Shown in pieces: positions 36,127 through 44,399 of a stretch of 64,000 bases of DNA; within the stretch, counting starts at the first letter, position 1; each line of letters opens with the position of its first letter. The stretch is taken from positions 248,001-312,000 of the forward strand of contig CAJQUW010007893.1 in assembly GCA_907163375.1 (NCBI GenBank), written 5' to 3'. This stretch comes from Prostheceraeus crozeri (taxonomy: Eukaryota; Platyhelminthes; Polycladida; Euryleptidae). Made by a program: the position numbers and the translations under genes. Below the pieces are notes generated by a model, which was given only the letters and a program-made list of their open reading frames with translations, did not search any database and was not told the origin of the DNA.

Positions 36127-36302
36127 ATGGAAATTGATTTGAAAATCCCGTCCTCACTGCTGAGGGATATCAAGGAGAAGACGATACGATTTAGCGAGCT
36201 GAAGGACATTCTTCTGGATAACGGTGTAAGCTGCCAGCTGCAAGTCGTGAATAAGTCGTACAAGTCAGTCCGATCGCAGAAAAGAGAAGGCGCTGTCTTC
36301 AG
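36127..36302 (+). CDS. Foldback MULE transposase, N-terminal exon
   Basis: 58 codons plus 2 bases, from ATG at 36127 to a donor AG/GTTAGT. An acceptor TTTTACAG lies just upstream (36091), so an untranslated exon probably precedes it. The peptide is charged and helical (IPSSLLRDIKEKTIRFSELK, then KSVRSQKREGAVF) and ends in phase 2, which fits the next exon at 37605: the codon completes as Arg and the text reads VFRLYMKC, a typical lead into a FLYWCH/WRKY-like zinc domain. Role inferred: start of the transposase. Confidence 0.65.
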
Positions 36303-36618
36303 GTTAGTTGCAGTGGGTTGTTTTGGTGCATGATAACTTTATATGACATTTTACTGTCATATCATTGCACCTCATGAAAAGTACATGTAGATTCTGCTGT
36401 AGTAAGTAGTTGTTTCGTACCAAAGCGAAAGAAATAAATTCCTTATCATACTTGACACTCTATTTCATTGCGATTAGCTAAAATGCTGTGAAATCCATTC
36501 GATGTAAGATAATGCAGAAATGTAAATCGCCAATCCAGAAAATTGCTTTAAAGCAGTCACTACAGCAGTTTGATGTACTTGGTTAGAAGAAAAATAGCTT
36601 GTGCCGCGCTAGGAAGCA

Positions 36619-36880
36619 TTATGGCAATCCGCAAAAACAAATTGGTTCAGGTCGTCCCTTCAGGACCAGCAATGAATGAAGCATGCAGGCGGAAAATATG
36701 TCCCGTTTTGTAGTCTTGTTTTTCTTCTCTTGTGAAAAGATTCGCTCGCAAGCTGCGTTGCTGTTGGATATAGTCAACACAGCTAGCACGACGCATGCCA
36801 ACTTCGCGAATCGCTTTTTCCTGCTCTACCAAAAAAAGGGAAAAAACGAATGCCACTCGATAAAAGTGAAACTTCAGGCA
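36619..36880 (-). mobile_element. hAT transposase C-terminal fragment in the MULE intron
   Basis: The minus-strand frame holds VLTISNSNAACERIFSQEKK, then KTTKRDIFSACMLHSLLVLK. This is the hAT dimerisation motif (L-x-I-P-x-SNA-x-x-ER-x-FS, KT-x-x-R-x-x-L, L-x-x-L). Only this C-terminal piece is present, antisense inside the first coding intron of the foldback transposase. Its presence there implies an insertion into, or capture by, the MULE. Confidence 0.65.
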
Positions 36881-36939
36881 TATTTTCGAAAAAGCTAAAA
36901 AAGCGAATGACTGGGTGGTCTGCATCAATGTCCTAACAA

Positions 36940-37400
36940 GTGATCATTCTGGTGTGTCTCCGTATCTTTCGACGGAAGACTTCTCTCTCCCTCTTTCCGT
37001 TGATCCATTGATCGCGTGGGAGTCGCCAATTCCAACAATGACGTCACTTGAATGAGGCATGCATGTCCTAGACATAAACAGCTACCGCCGCAACTACGGG
37101 TTTGCCATTATCCTGAAGTCAGGATGCTGTCTAGCGCGCTGCCGCCTTCATTTGCCGCACTAACCAACACTCTCCGGTTTTGCCCGCGTAGAACGGACGC
37201 GCGCTGGTCCTGCTGCCACTCCTGACCTCAGTAACCCTTACAGAGGCTGGTGATTCTTGCCGATGCTTGACTCTTGCTCTCGTTCCTGACTGCAGGCCAA
37301 GTGACTCTTCGTGAGCGCTTCATCGGTGCTGCTGAGGGCCACTTTGCCTGTTCACAAATAAACCGTCTTGAGAAGTCAAGTCTTTTTCTGCTACGAATCT
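36940..37400. other. GC-rich block in the MULE intron
   Basis: Clearly richer in G+C and CpG than its surroundings (CGTCACTT, CCGCCGCAAC, GCGCGCTGCCGCC, GGACGCGCGCTGG). It contains a TGACGTCA palindrome-like site near 37042 and AATAAA near 37358. It could be a solo LTR, another inserted promoter, or part of the hAT piece; no ends could be defined. Confidence 0.35.
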
Positions 37401-37604
37401 CTTGAAAAGGGATCGTAACTGCAAGCATTGGATAAAATGGGTTGCCTACACTATTACTATTAATACAAACCACCAATGAATAATTATATGGTTTCGATTG
37501 GTTCCTTTCAGTAGGAACCTTCTTCCCTTTTATCAGAAAGTGTGTTTTTCTTACACTGTACTTGCACCCCTATGCAGTAACTAAGGCGAGATATGTTATT
37601 GCAG

Positions 37605-37985
37605 ATTGTATATGAAATGTGCAAGAAAGGAGTGCTCAGCGAGGTATGCTGGGCATCTAATCAACTGGACGACAGAAAGTATGAGGATTCGTCGATCTGG
37701 AGAGGTACAGCATGACATCAGCTACGTCCCCCGCAAAAGCGCACCTCCTGAAATCATCGCGTCCCTGAAGTCTCAACTGATGGGAAAGGTGCGACTGAGG
37801 TGCAAGAAGACGCCGTCCTAGAATATGGTGACAAAGCCCCTTCACTTAGCAGCGTTCGCCGAATGAGCAAGATAGTAAGGAAGGAGAGCATTGACCCAGC
37901 ACAACAGTTCGATCTACTCTGGCTTATGAAACGGACGTATGACGCAACCATTCATCCCAAATCACATGTTGCCGGCTACATTCAG
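37605..37985 (+). CDS. Foldback MULE transposase, zinc-finger exon
   Basis: Acceptor TTATTGCAG; donor ATTCAG/GTAAAT. It begins LYMKCARKECSARY and continues to RRSGEVQHDISYVP: C-x4-C and a later His fit the FLYWCH/WRKY-like DNA-binding fold found at the N-terminus of many MULE transposases. The second half (EYGDKAPSLSSVRRM, FDLLWLMKRTYDATIHPKS) is in a different frame, open from about 37795 to the donor. A single-base frame change near 37790 is therefore needed, or a very short intron, so this copy may not be active. It ends in phase 0, matching the next exon. Confidence 0.7.
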
Positions 37986-38408
37986 GTAAATCCAGTAGGG
38001 TTAAGTGTCCATTAAAGGATTTCTTTTACAGTAGCTATGATTTGTTCCTTCTATTGTGTCATATGCTGTAGCTTTGAAACGCAGCAGAAAGAGCTACAAC
38101 TGACGTTATTGTTTGTCATCACCGGAATATACTTGTGAGACGAGATGGAAGTAATTGAATTGGAACAAGTCATTGTTATGACCAGGTTGAACAGTTTCAT
38201 GTAGTTCGAATTGAAACTGAAATGAGTAGTATTATACTGGTACGCATGTACGCATGTTTGATGTATTCAATGATTTAACATTATATTACTAAGTGTTGTG
38301 ACATTTTATAGCCAACTGGAAATTTATCAATAAGCCTGGATTAATTTTTAAAACCTACAGGAAGTGTTATCTTAAAGCAGCAAGTACAATGCATCTAATC
38401 GTCATTGA

Positions 38409-38606
38409 GTTGATGTTGGGAAACCAAGTAGATTAGATGGTAATAATTCTTTTTTTATTATATGCTTCATTAATTCCGGCCTCCTCTTAGGCCATCATCA
38501 GAAGCCTCTGCTTCTGATGAAAATAATAAATAATAATAAAAATAAATAATAGATAATAAAAAAAAGAATTATTACCATCTAATCTACTTGGCTTCCCAAC
38601 ATCAAC
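38409..38606. repeat. Hairpin MITE in the MULE intron
   Basis: A near-perfect inverted repeat of about 50 bp (GTTGATGTTGGGAAxCCAAG onward, one mismatch plus a poly-T length change) encloses about 90 bp. The centre has its own hairpin CATCAGAAGC-CTCT-GCTTCTGATG. It lies between transposase exons. No target duplication is evident. Confidence 0.8.
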
Positions 38607-38892
38607 TTCATGAAAATGATTAACCAAGGTCTTTTCAACAACGCATCTAATCCTGTTAAATGTGCTAACTTAAGATATTAAATTATTGAGTTATCTGAAC
38701 CCGAATTTCTAATAAATTACATACCCATTCACCCGGCAACTGCACTTACCAGAAGAAATTCGTCTACACCATGTAGTGGCAACTACACTTCATACGTTCA
38801 AGAATACTTTGATATGATATGCTACAATCTGAACTTGTTGTACACTGTACAGGTGTCTTCTTGACATATAGCGGATAACTTCTACCTTTCAG

Positions 38893-39821
38893 GATTTCAA
38901 TTTACAACCGACGAAAATTATTCTCCACACGGCCGAACAATTGAAGATTGCTAAAAGATCAACCATTCTTCATGTTGATGCGACCGCCGGTCTCATGAGA
39001 AAATCCAGCTTTACACCAGAAACCTATCTATTCTCCATTGTACCTGAGGTTGATGGCTGTTGCGTCTCAATCAGCGACTTCCTTACTGCCCGGTCGAGAG
39101 TGGAGGACATTGTGTATTGGCTGTTATCAGTGAAGGGAGGAATTAACAGGTTGACACAGAAACGAATTGATTCGTGCAGCAGCTGGACCGTTGTTTGCGA
39201 TTTTTCGTGGGCCATTATCCATTCCGTAGTTTTGGCTTTCGGAGGGAAATTCATCGGCCAGTACTTAGAAGATTCATTCCGTGTCCTGACGGATAAGGCC
39301 GCTATGCAAGGATTTACCATCTTCATTTGCAGTAACCATTTAATTGCACTGGTTGCTCGTACGGTTACCTTCAAACAATTGGAAGCGAAGAAAATGTTCC
39401 TATATTTCTTCGGCTGCCTAATCACAGCCCCCACACTGAACGAAGCGATAGAGGTTTGGAAGTACATGCTCATAATATTCAACAGCAGAACTCAAAGCAA
39501 TCGAGTGAATGAAGCTCTATTGATGTACGACAAAGACGAATTTGTCCGACTGCCGGAGGAGAACGAGACGGAGGAGGAGTTTGGATGTCAAGAATTTGAT
39601 AGCGACAACCTCCGAAGGAATTCCCCATTTCGCGATTTCTTTGAAAAGCATGTGGAAACGTATAGTGACGCAGACAACAAGTTCCCCCATAATCCGCTGT
39701 ACAATGGTGAGGCAATCGAGGTCGTCCTAAGAAGGTGGCTATCGGTTTTTGGCCTGTGGGGTGGATGCGTACTCGATGGTGCCTCACATTTGACTAATGC
39801 TAAAGTCGAATCATGGTTCGC
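38893..39821 (+). CDS. Foldback MULE transposase, catalytic exon
   Basis: 310 codons, acceptor ACCTTTCAG, donor CGC/GTAAGT. The fold markers are in MULE order: ILHVDATAGLMRK (first Asp), WTVVCDFSWAIIHSVV (second Asp), IFICSNHLIALVAR (the C-x2-H insert between the second Asp and Glu), and NAKVESWFA at the end (proposed Glu, compare N-x-x-ES in MULEs). The exon has no internal stop. Cut-and-paste transposition giving 9 bp duplications is the known MULE reaction and agrees with the duplication seen here. Assignment to the NOF/Foldback branch is inference from architecture; a divergent MULE of another branch is possible. Confidence 0.8.
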
Positions 39822-41521
39822 GTAAGTAATTACTCTACATGATGTAGTTAGGAGTGATAATTAACAGATGTGAGAATCTACATGCCAGGAAGGTACCAGG
39901 ATGCGAAGCATACACATCACTTACTGACATGTCTACATAACTAGCGTAGATAGAAAGGGCAAATATCAGAAAATACTTCCAAGAAAGGAGTTTTCTGTCA
40001 ATTTATCAAACTATGTATCTGGACCTCATGATTCGAGATTCGATTCGGTTCGTTTCTGCTGGGCAAAAATCACTACTTGCAGATTTGTTTTCTTCTGATG
40101 TACGAGTATAGCCTCTTCTCGCTTCTGTTCGACAAGACTTGGATGTGACTTTGTAATAAGCTCATGATGCTGTAATCTCGATGAAAGCTGCTGAAGTTTT
40201 GGGTTGCAAAAAAGTTAGTAGAAGTTGACTTGACGTCGGTAGGAACATCCGGCTATCATCTCGAAGATGATATGTATCTAACAAATATGGTTGAGTGTTG
40301 AAGTGTTTATTGCTGGAAGAGAAGCAAGATGCATTTCAAACAAAATCCAGGGTGTCCAAGCAAGTTTGAATGAAAATTTCCAGGTGTTTTCCAGGGAAAT
40401 TTACCAAAATTCAGGGGTCAAATTTAAATAGGGATGAGAACCCGGTGTCACAAAAAAATCCAGAAGATCTCTTCTAGGAGGGCCCATACGCTACCTTTTT
40501 TCGGTCCCATTTTCAGTTTTGATGTGATTACAAGTGCTCCAAGAGTCAATTTTAAATAGTCATGAATACTTATGTTATGTGCATACACACTACAGGTCCT
40601 ATGCTGCGACAAAAAAATATATTGATCATTAATGCAGTAAGGCCACATATAATAATTACTTAGAGCTGAACCATATTGAGGAGAAGTACCACAGACAAAA
40701 CCTCCAGATTTTTGGGAGCATAACTGGCAGAATTTTTGTTTTTTTAAAGCGCCGCAGGCGAAACCACCAGTCTTTCAGGCGTAAAGCTGTTAGAATTTAA
40801 GCTGTTTAAAGCGCTGTATGCGAAACCTCCTGGAATGTTGAAAACATTTTCTCGGCAATTATATCAAGCAGGAATTACAACTTTTCTAACCTTATGTTGT
40901 TTCAAAATGTCATGATGAGGGGGGTTATGAATCAAAATTTCTTAGCGTGTATAATGAGTTTCACAATGTACGAGAAATAATATATCCCGCACACACTAGA
41001 ATAAATGGAATTGTTTACTTTACAATATACGGTTTACTTCTTGAATACATATATCCACACTATGTAGTTTTTATAAAATTAATCGCCATTGGTGCCAATG
41101 ATGCATTACAATTACGAAGAAGACGAATACCAATATAAATAGAATGTTTCGAGTAAAATAGAATAACATGCTCACAATAATGCACCGGTATTCAGAATTT
41201 CCACAAGCAATCTCTGATCGGTTTCTTTTTTTAAGTAAGGCCACGCATCAAGACATCATTCTCCTAGAATGCATGCATAAATCGATCGTCATGACGGATA
41301 TACGAAGATACAACTTTTCACACAAGTGATCTGATGTTTCCTGCCATCTACGTGTTTCGTTTTGGAAGCGAAAATATGTAATAATTAATTATTTTGCTAC
41401 TATGATCATCTAATAAGGAATTGCCGAATGGCTTCACCCAACAACTTTATGTGATGTCAAAACCATTCATTATGAACTACATGAATATTATTAAGCAGAA
41501 AGTATTTCAATTCTATTATAG

Positions 41522-41928
41522 GTGGATAAAGAGGTGTCACCTAGGCCGGTACGGGGGAAACAGGCGGACTCCACTGGTAAATTTCGTGGAGAAGCAGTTT
41601 ATTCGAACGGGTGCACGAATTGCCTCCCTTAACATCTCAAAGAAAAGAAAAGGATTATTGTCAAAAGCTTCCTTTTCCGGATCCGAAGAAAAGTGGTGTC
41701 GCAAACCAGCTCATGGAAATGTTCGTAGGAAAGGATACTTGTCGCAATTGAATTTCGGTAAGTAACTATGCTATTAATTCCTGATAGCGAACTATTCGAT
41801 ATATAAGGTATGGTATTGCATTCCGATTCAGTTAGGTTAGATTGCTCATTTGTCTCGCGAAGGAGTTGATATAAACTGATGTACACAAAGCTCCCATTTC
41901 AGATTGCCACATCGTTATCGCATCTTAA
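41522..41928 (+). CDS. Foldback MULE transposase, 3' exons
   Basis: The exon 41522-41757 follows an acceptor CTATTATAG and completes the split Ala codon of the previous exon, so the text reads VESWFAWIKRCHLG. This continues the helix after the catalytic Glu. Then RTPLVNFVEKQFIRTG and a basic Ser/Lys tail (KKRKGLLSK, NVRRKGYLS) follow, to a donor TTCG/GTAAGT. A possible last exon at 41903-41928 (acceptor CCATTTCAG) keeps phase 1 and stops after eight codons. Phase agreement supports the first exon strongly and the last only weakly. Confidence 0.6.
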
Positions 41929-42255
41929 TACGTCTCAATTCTCTCACATCCATCAACGTTGACAAAAATATTGATGTATGGTGTTTCTTGTTCTAGATAG
42001 TCTAAATCGTAAGTGAATCAAGTTTGAAATTTAAGGTGTGTTTCTCCATAGGATCGCTACAAAGGAAATTACCGCATCGATTTCTAGGACTGAATTCCAT
42101 CTGAGTAAAAAAGAGGCACCCCTTTACTTCAATGGAAGGTTATTATTAGATTATTAACCTTCCTCGTTTGGTTTGTAGTTGACGACAATTCCATAGCAAT
42201 GCATGCACCGCTCATGTTTCAGCCAATTTTAAAGCGAAGATGTCGAAGAAGGCGA

Positions 42256-43236
42256 ACATCTACAGGCTCCTCAGGGAGTGATGAATAGGGTTGGGGTGAG
42301 TAAACGTGTCTTAGAGCTAGTGTCTGGAACTTCTATGCGTTTTCATAGAGAGTAGCTAGTGAAGAATGAGTGTTTTTGATGAAAAAACACATAGATTTTC
42401 GATCTAGTATGCATAGATGTGCATCAAATTACATCTACAGGCTCCTCAGGGAGTGATGAATAGGGTTGGGGTGAGTAAACGTGTCTTAGAGCTAGTGTCT
42501 GGGACTTCTATGCGTTTTGATAGAGAGTAGTTAGTGAAGAATGAGTGTTTTTGATGAAAAAACACATAGATTTTCGATCTAATATGCATAGATGTGCATC
42601 AAATTACATCTACAGGCTCCTCAGGGAGTGATGAATAGGGTTGGGGTGAGTAAACGTGTTTTTGAGCTAGCGTGTGGGACTTCTATGCATTTTCATAGAG
42701 AGTAGTTAGTGAAGAATGAGTGTTTTTGATGAAAAAACACATAGATTTTCGATCTAGTATGCATAGATGTGCATCAAATTACATCTACAGGCTCCTCAGG
42801 GAGTGATGAATAGGGTTGGGGTGAGTAAACGTGTTTTTGAGCTAGCGTGTGGGACTTCTATGCATTTTCATAGAGAGTAGTTAGAGAAGAATGAGTGTTT
42901 TGATGAAAAAACACATAGATTTTCGATCTAATATGCATAGATGTGCATCAAATTACATCTACAGGCTCCTCAGGGAGTGATGAATAGGGTTGGGGTGAGT
43001 AAACGTGTCTTAGAGCTAGTGTCTGGGACTTCTATGCGTTTTGATAGAGAGTAGTTAGTGAAGAATGAGTGTTTTTGATGAAAAAACACATAGATTTTCG
43101 ATCTAGTATGCATAGATGTGCATCAAATTACATCTACAGGCTCCTCAGGGAGTGATGAATAGGGTTGGGGTGAGTAAACGTGTTTTTGAGCTAGTGTCTG
43201 GGACTTCTATGCGTTTTGATAGAGAGAAGTTTGTAT
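42256..43236 (+). repeat. Right 175 bp tandem array, inverted relative to the left
   Basis: ACATCTACAG recurs at 42256, 42431, 42606, 42781, 42955 and 43130 (175 bp steps, one of 174). The units are the left-array units in reverse orientation, so the two arrays would pair as a long stem. The last unit breaks off after about 105 bp (AGAGAGAAG), before about 220 bp of unique sequence and the right TIR. Confidence 0.95.
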
Positions 43237-43456
43237 TGCCTATGGCGATTTTCATGCTACAACTTGTTTTTGACGCCAGCTGTCAGCTGGTGCCATGTTT
43301 ATGTTGGTGGTTGGCATAAATGGGATGTTATTCAGGTAGAGTTTTGGGAAATTGCTGGGAACCTGTGAGGGAGAATACCTGAGTACCTGGGTAACTATCT
43401 GTTATTAGTAAATTAATAGATTCGATGCTTAAGTTGCGATGTATTCCTTTCTTTAA

Positions 43457-43525
43457 TTTGATTGGCTGTCTGAAACGCATGTGAAAATGCATAGGAGTAA
43501 ACGTGTTTACGGAGTACCCATACGT
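43457..43525 (-). repeat. Right terminal inverted repeat of the foldback element
   Basis: Inverse of 30711-30779, about 84% identical; ends CCCATACGT directly against the second GAAAACGTT. Confidence 0.9.
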
Positions 43526-43735
43526 GAAAACGTTCACCTTCTTGGCTGTACAATAAAAAACATCTGTTGAATTCAAGAAAATACGTTGCCTAATGATCTC
43601 CTTGACAATAAACACAAATAGGCAACTTAAACAAATAACGACTTTTACCAAGATTTTTAGGTGAAGAAGCAATAAAACGATAAAATTGGTTCTACTCATA
43701 TTCAATAACTGTAAATGTGCAAATATACCGTCACA
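43526..43735 (-). repeat. 5' LTR of the BEL element, outer part
   Basis: 43526-43534 is the second copy of the 9 bp duplication; 43535-43735 matches 23718-23918 of the 3' LTR with one difference (GGTTC versus GGTTT near 43690). TAAAT follows at 43736-43740. Confidence 0.93.
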
Positions 43736-44039
43736 TAAATTCATGTTTCATTTCTTGAATCTGAATAGTGATGTGGATCCATTTACATCCTTCAAAGTTA
43801 TCATTGTCTTTGATTGTTATTTTGCTTTACCAGTGGCAGGTTGCCTGTGATATAATCACGCTTAAGAGAATACTCTTGAGGTTCAGCATGAAAGGAATAG
43901 CAGGTCATTGAGTTGCTAATTTAACAAGCATTACCTCTCCAAGACTGTCATGACTCTGAGAATCTGTAAAATAATCTAATATACCTACTCTATAGCCGAT
44001 ATTCACGTTGGCATGAAGCCGACCTCAACTCTATGACAG

Positions 44040-44374
44040 CTGTTGGCAAGGAAGCGGTCTGTACCAGCTATTGAGTTTGGGATAGTATACCAACTGCCAT
44101 GCGGCTCCGAGGATTGCGAGTGGAGTTTCATCGGACAGTCCTCGCGTACATTGGAGGAACGTAAGCGTGAGCACGTGAGAGCTGTTCGAGAGCTGGACGT
44201 CACTCGCTCAGAAGTTGCCCAACACCTTCATGAATGATCGCATTCGGTCGATTTTGATGCGATGAAGGTCATCGACAGAGAAGGTAGCTGGAGAAAGAGA
44301 ATCGTAAAGGAGGCCTGGTGGAGTAAGAAGTTATCCTCGTCGCATCGCACCAAGCACAACATAAGTGATTTCTA
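44040..44374 (+). mobile_element. Penelope-like GIY-YIG endonuclease fragment
   Basis: The frame reads FGIVYQLPCGSEDCEWSFIG, then QSSRTLEERKREHVRAV, then EVAQHLHE. After one in-frame stop it continues SHSVDFDAMKVIDREGSW, with a final KHNISDF. This is the endonuclease of EN-positive PLEs: GxVYxIPC, YIGxTxRxLxxRxxEH, SxxAxH, DWxxxxVIDRExxW. The active-site Tyr of YIG is replaced (FIG). RT is not attached. Confidence 0.75.
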
Positions 44375-44399
44375 GCTTTAATTACTTTATTTTGAATTT

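Larger units (their letters stand above)
30711..43525 (+). mobile_element. 12.8 kb foldback-type MULE DNA transposon
   Basis: Starts ACGTATGGGTATTCCG and ends with the inverse. Flanked by a perfect 9 bp duplication GAAAACGTT (30702-30710, 43526-43534). Removing the element and one duplicate gives exactly the sequence of the uninterrupted 3' LTR at 23711-23730, proving both ends. It contains, in order: left TIR, a TATA promoter and leader exon (31.7 kb), an unassigned frame (32.5 kb), a 175 bp tandem array, a spliced transposase gene on the plus strand (36.1-41.9 kb), an inverted 175 bp array and the right TIR. A 9 bp duplication, a D-D-E transposase of MULE type and inverted tandem arrays place it near MuDR/Foldback (FB-NOF) elements. 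The family name is inference; the boundaries are direct observation. Confidence 0.9.
23568..43735 (-). mobile_element. BEL/Pao LTR retrotransposon, nearly whole, split by a nested DNA transposon
   Basis: Flanked by a 5 bp target duplication TAAAT (23563-23567 and 43736-43740). LTRs begin TGTGACGG and end CCGTTATA on the element's strand, and both are 351 bp once the nested element 30711-43525 is set aside. The element proper is then about 7.3 kb. A purine-rich tract GGTGGGAG sits directly before the 3' LTR. No env-like frame is seen. I count one difference between the LTRs, so the insertion is recent. The coding part looks largely whole. BEL/Pao elements spread through an RNA intermediate and virus-like particles; this copy is treated as a fossil and its 5' LTR is interrupted. 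Confidence 0.93.

Noticed and set aside
43116-43319. Coding gene starting KLHLQAPQG
   Set aside because: It is the last unit of the right array running into unique sequence; no splice or start evidence.
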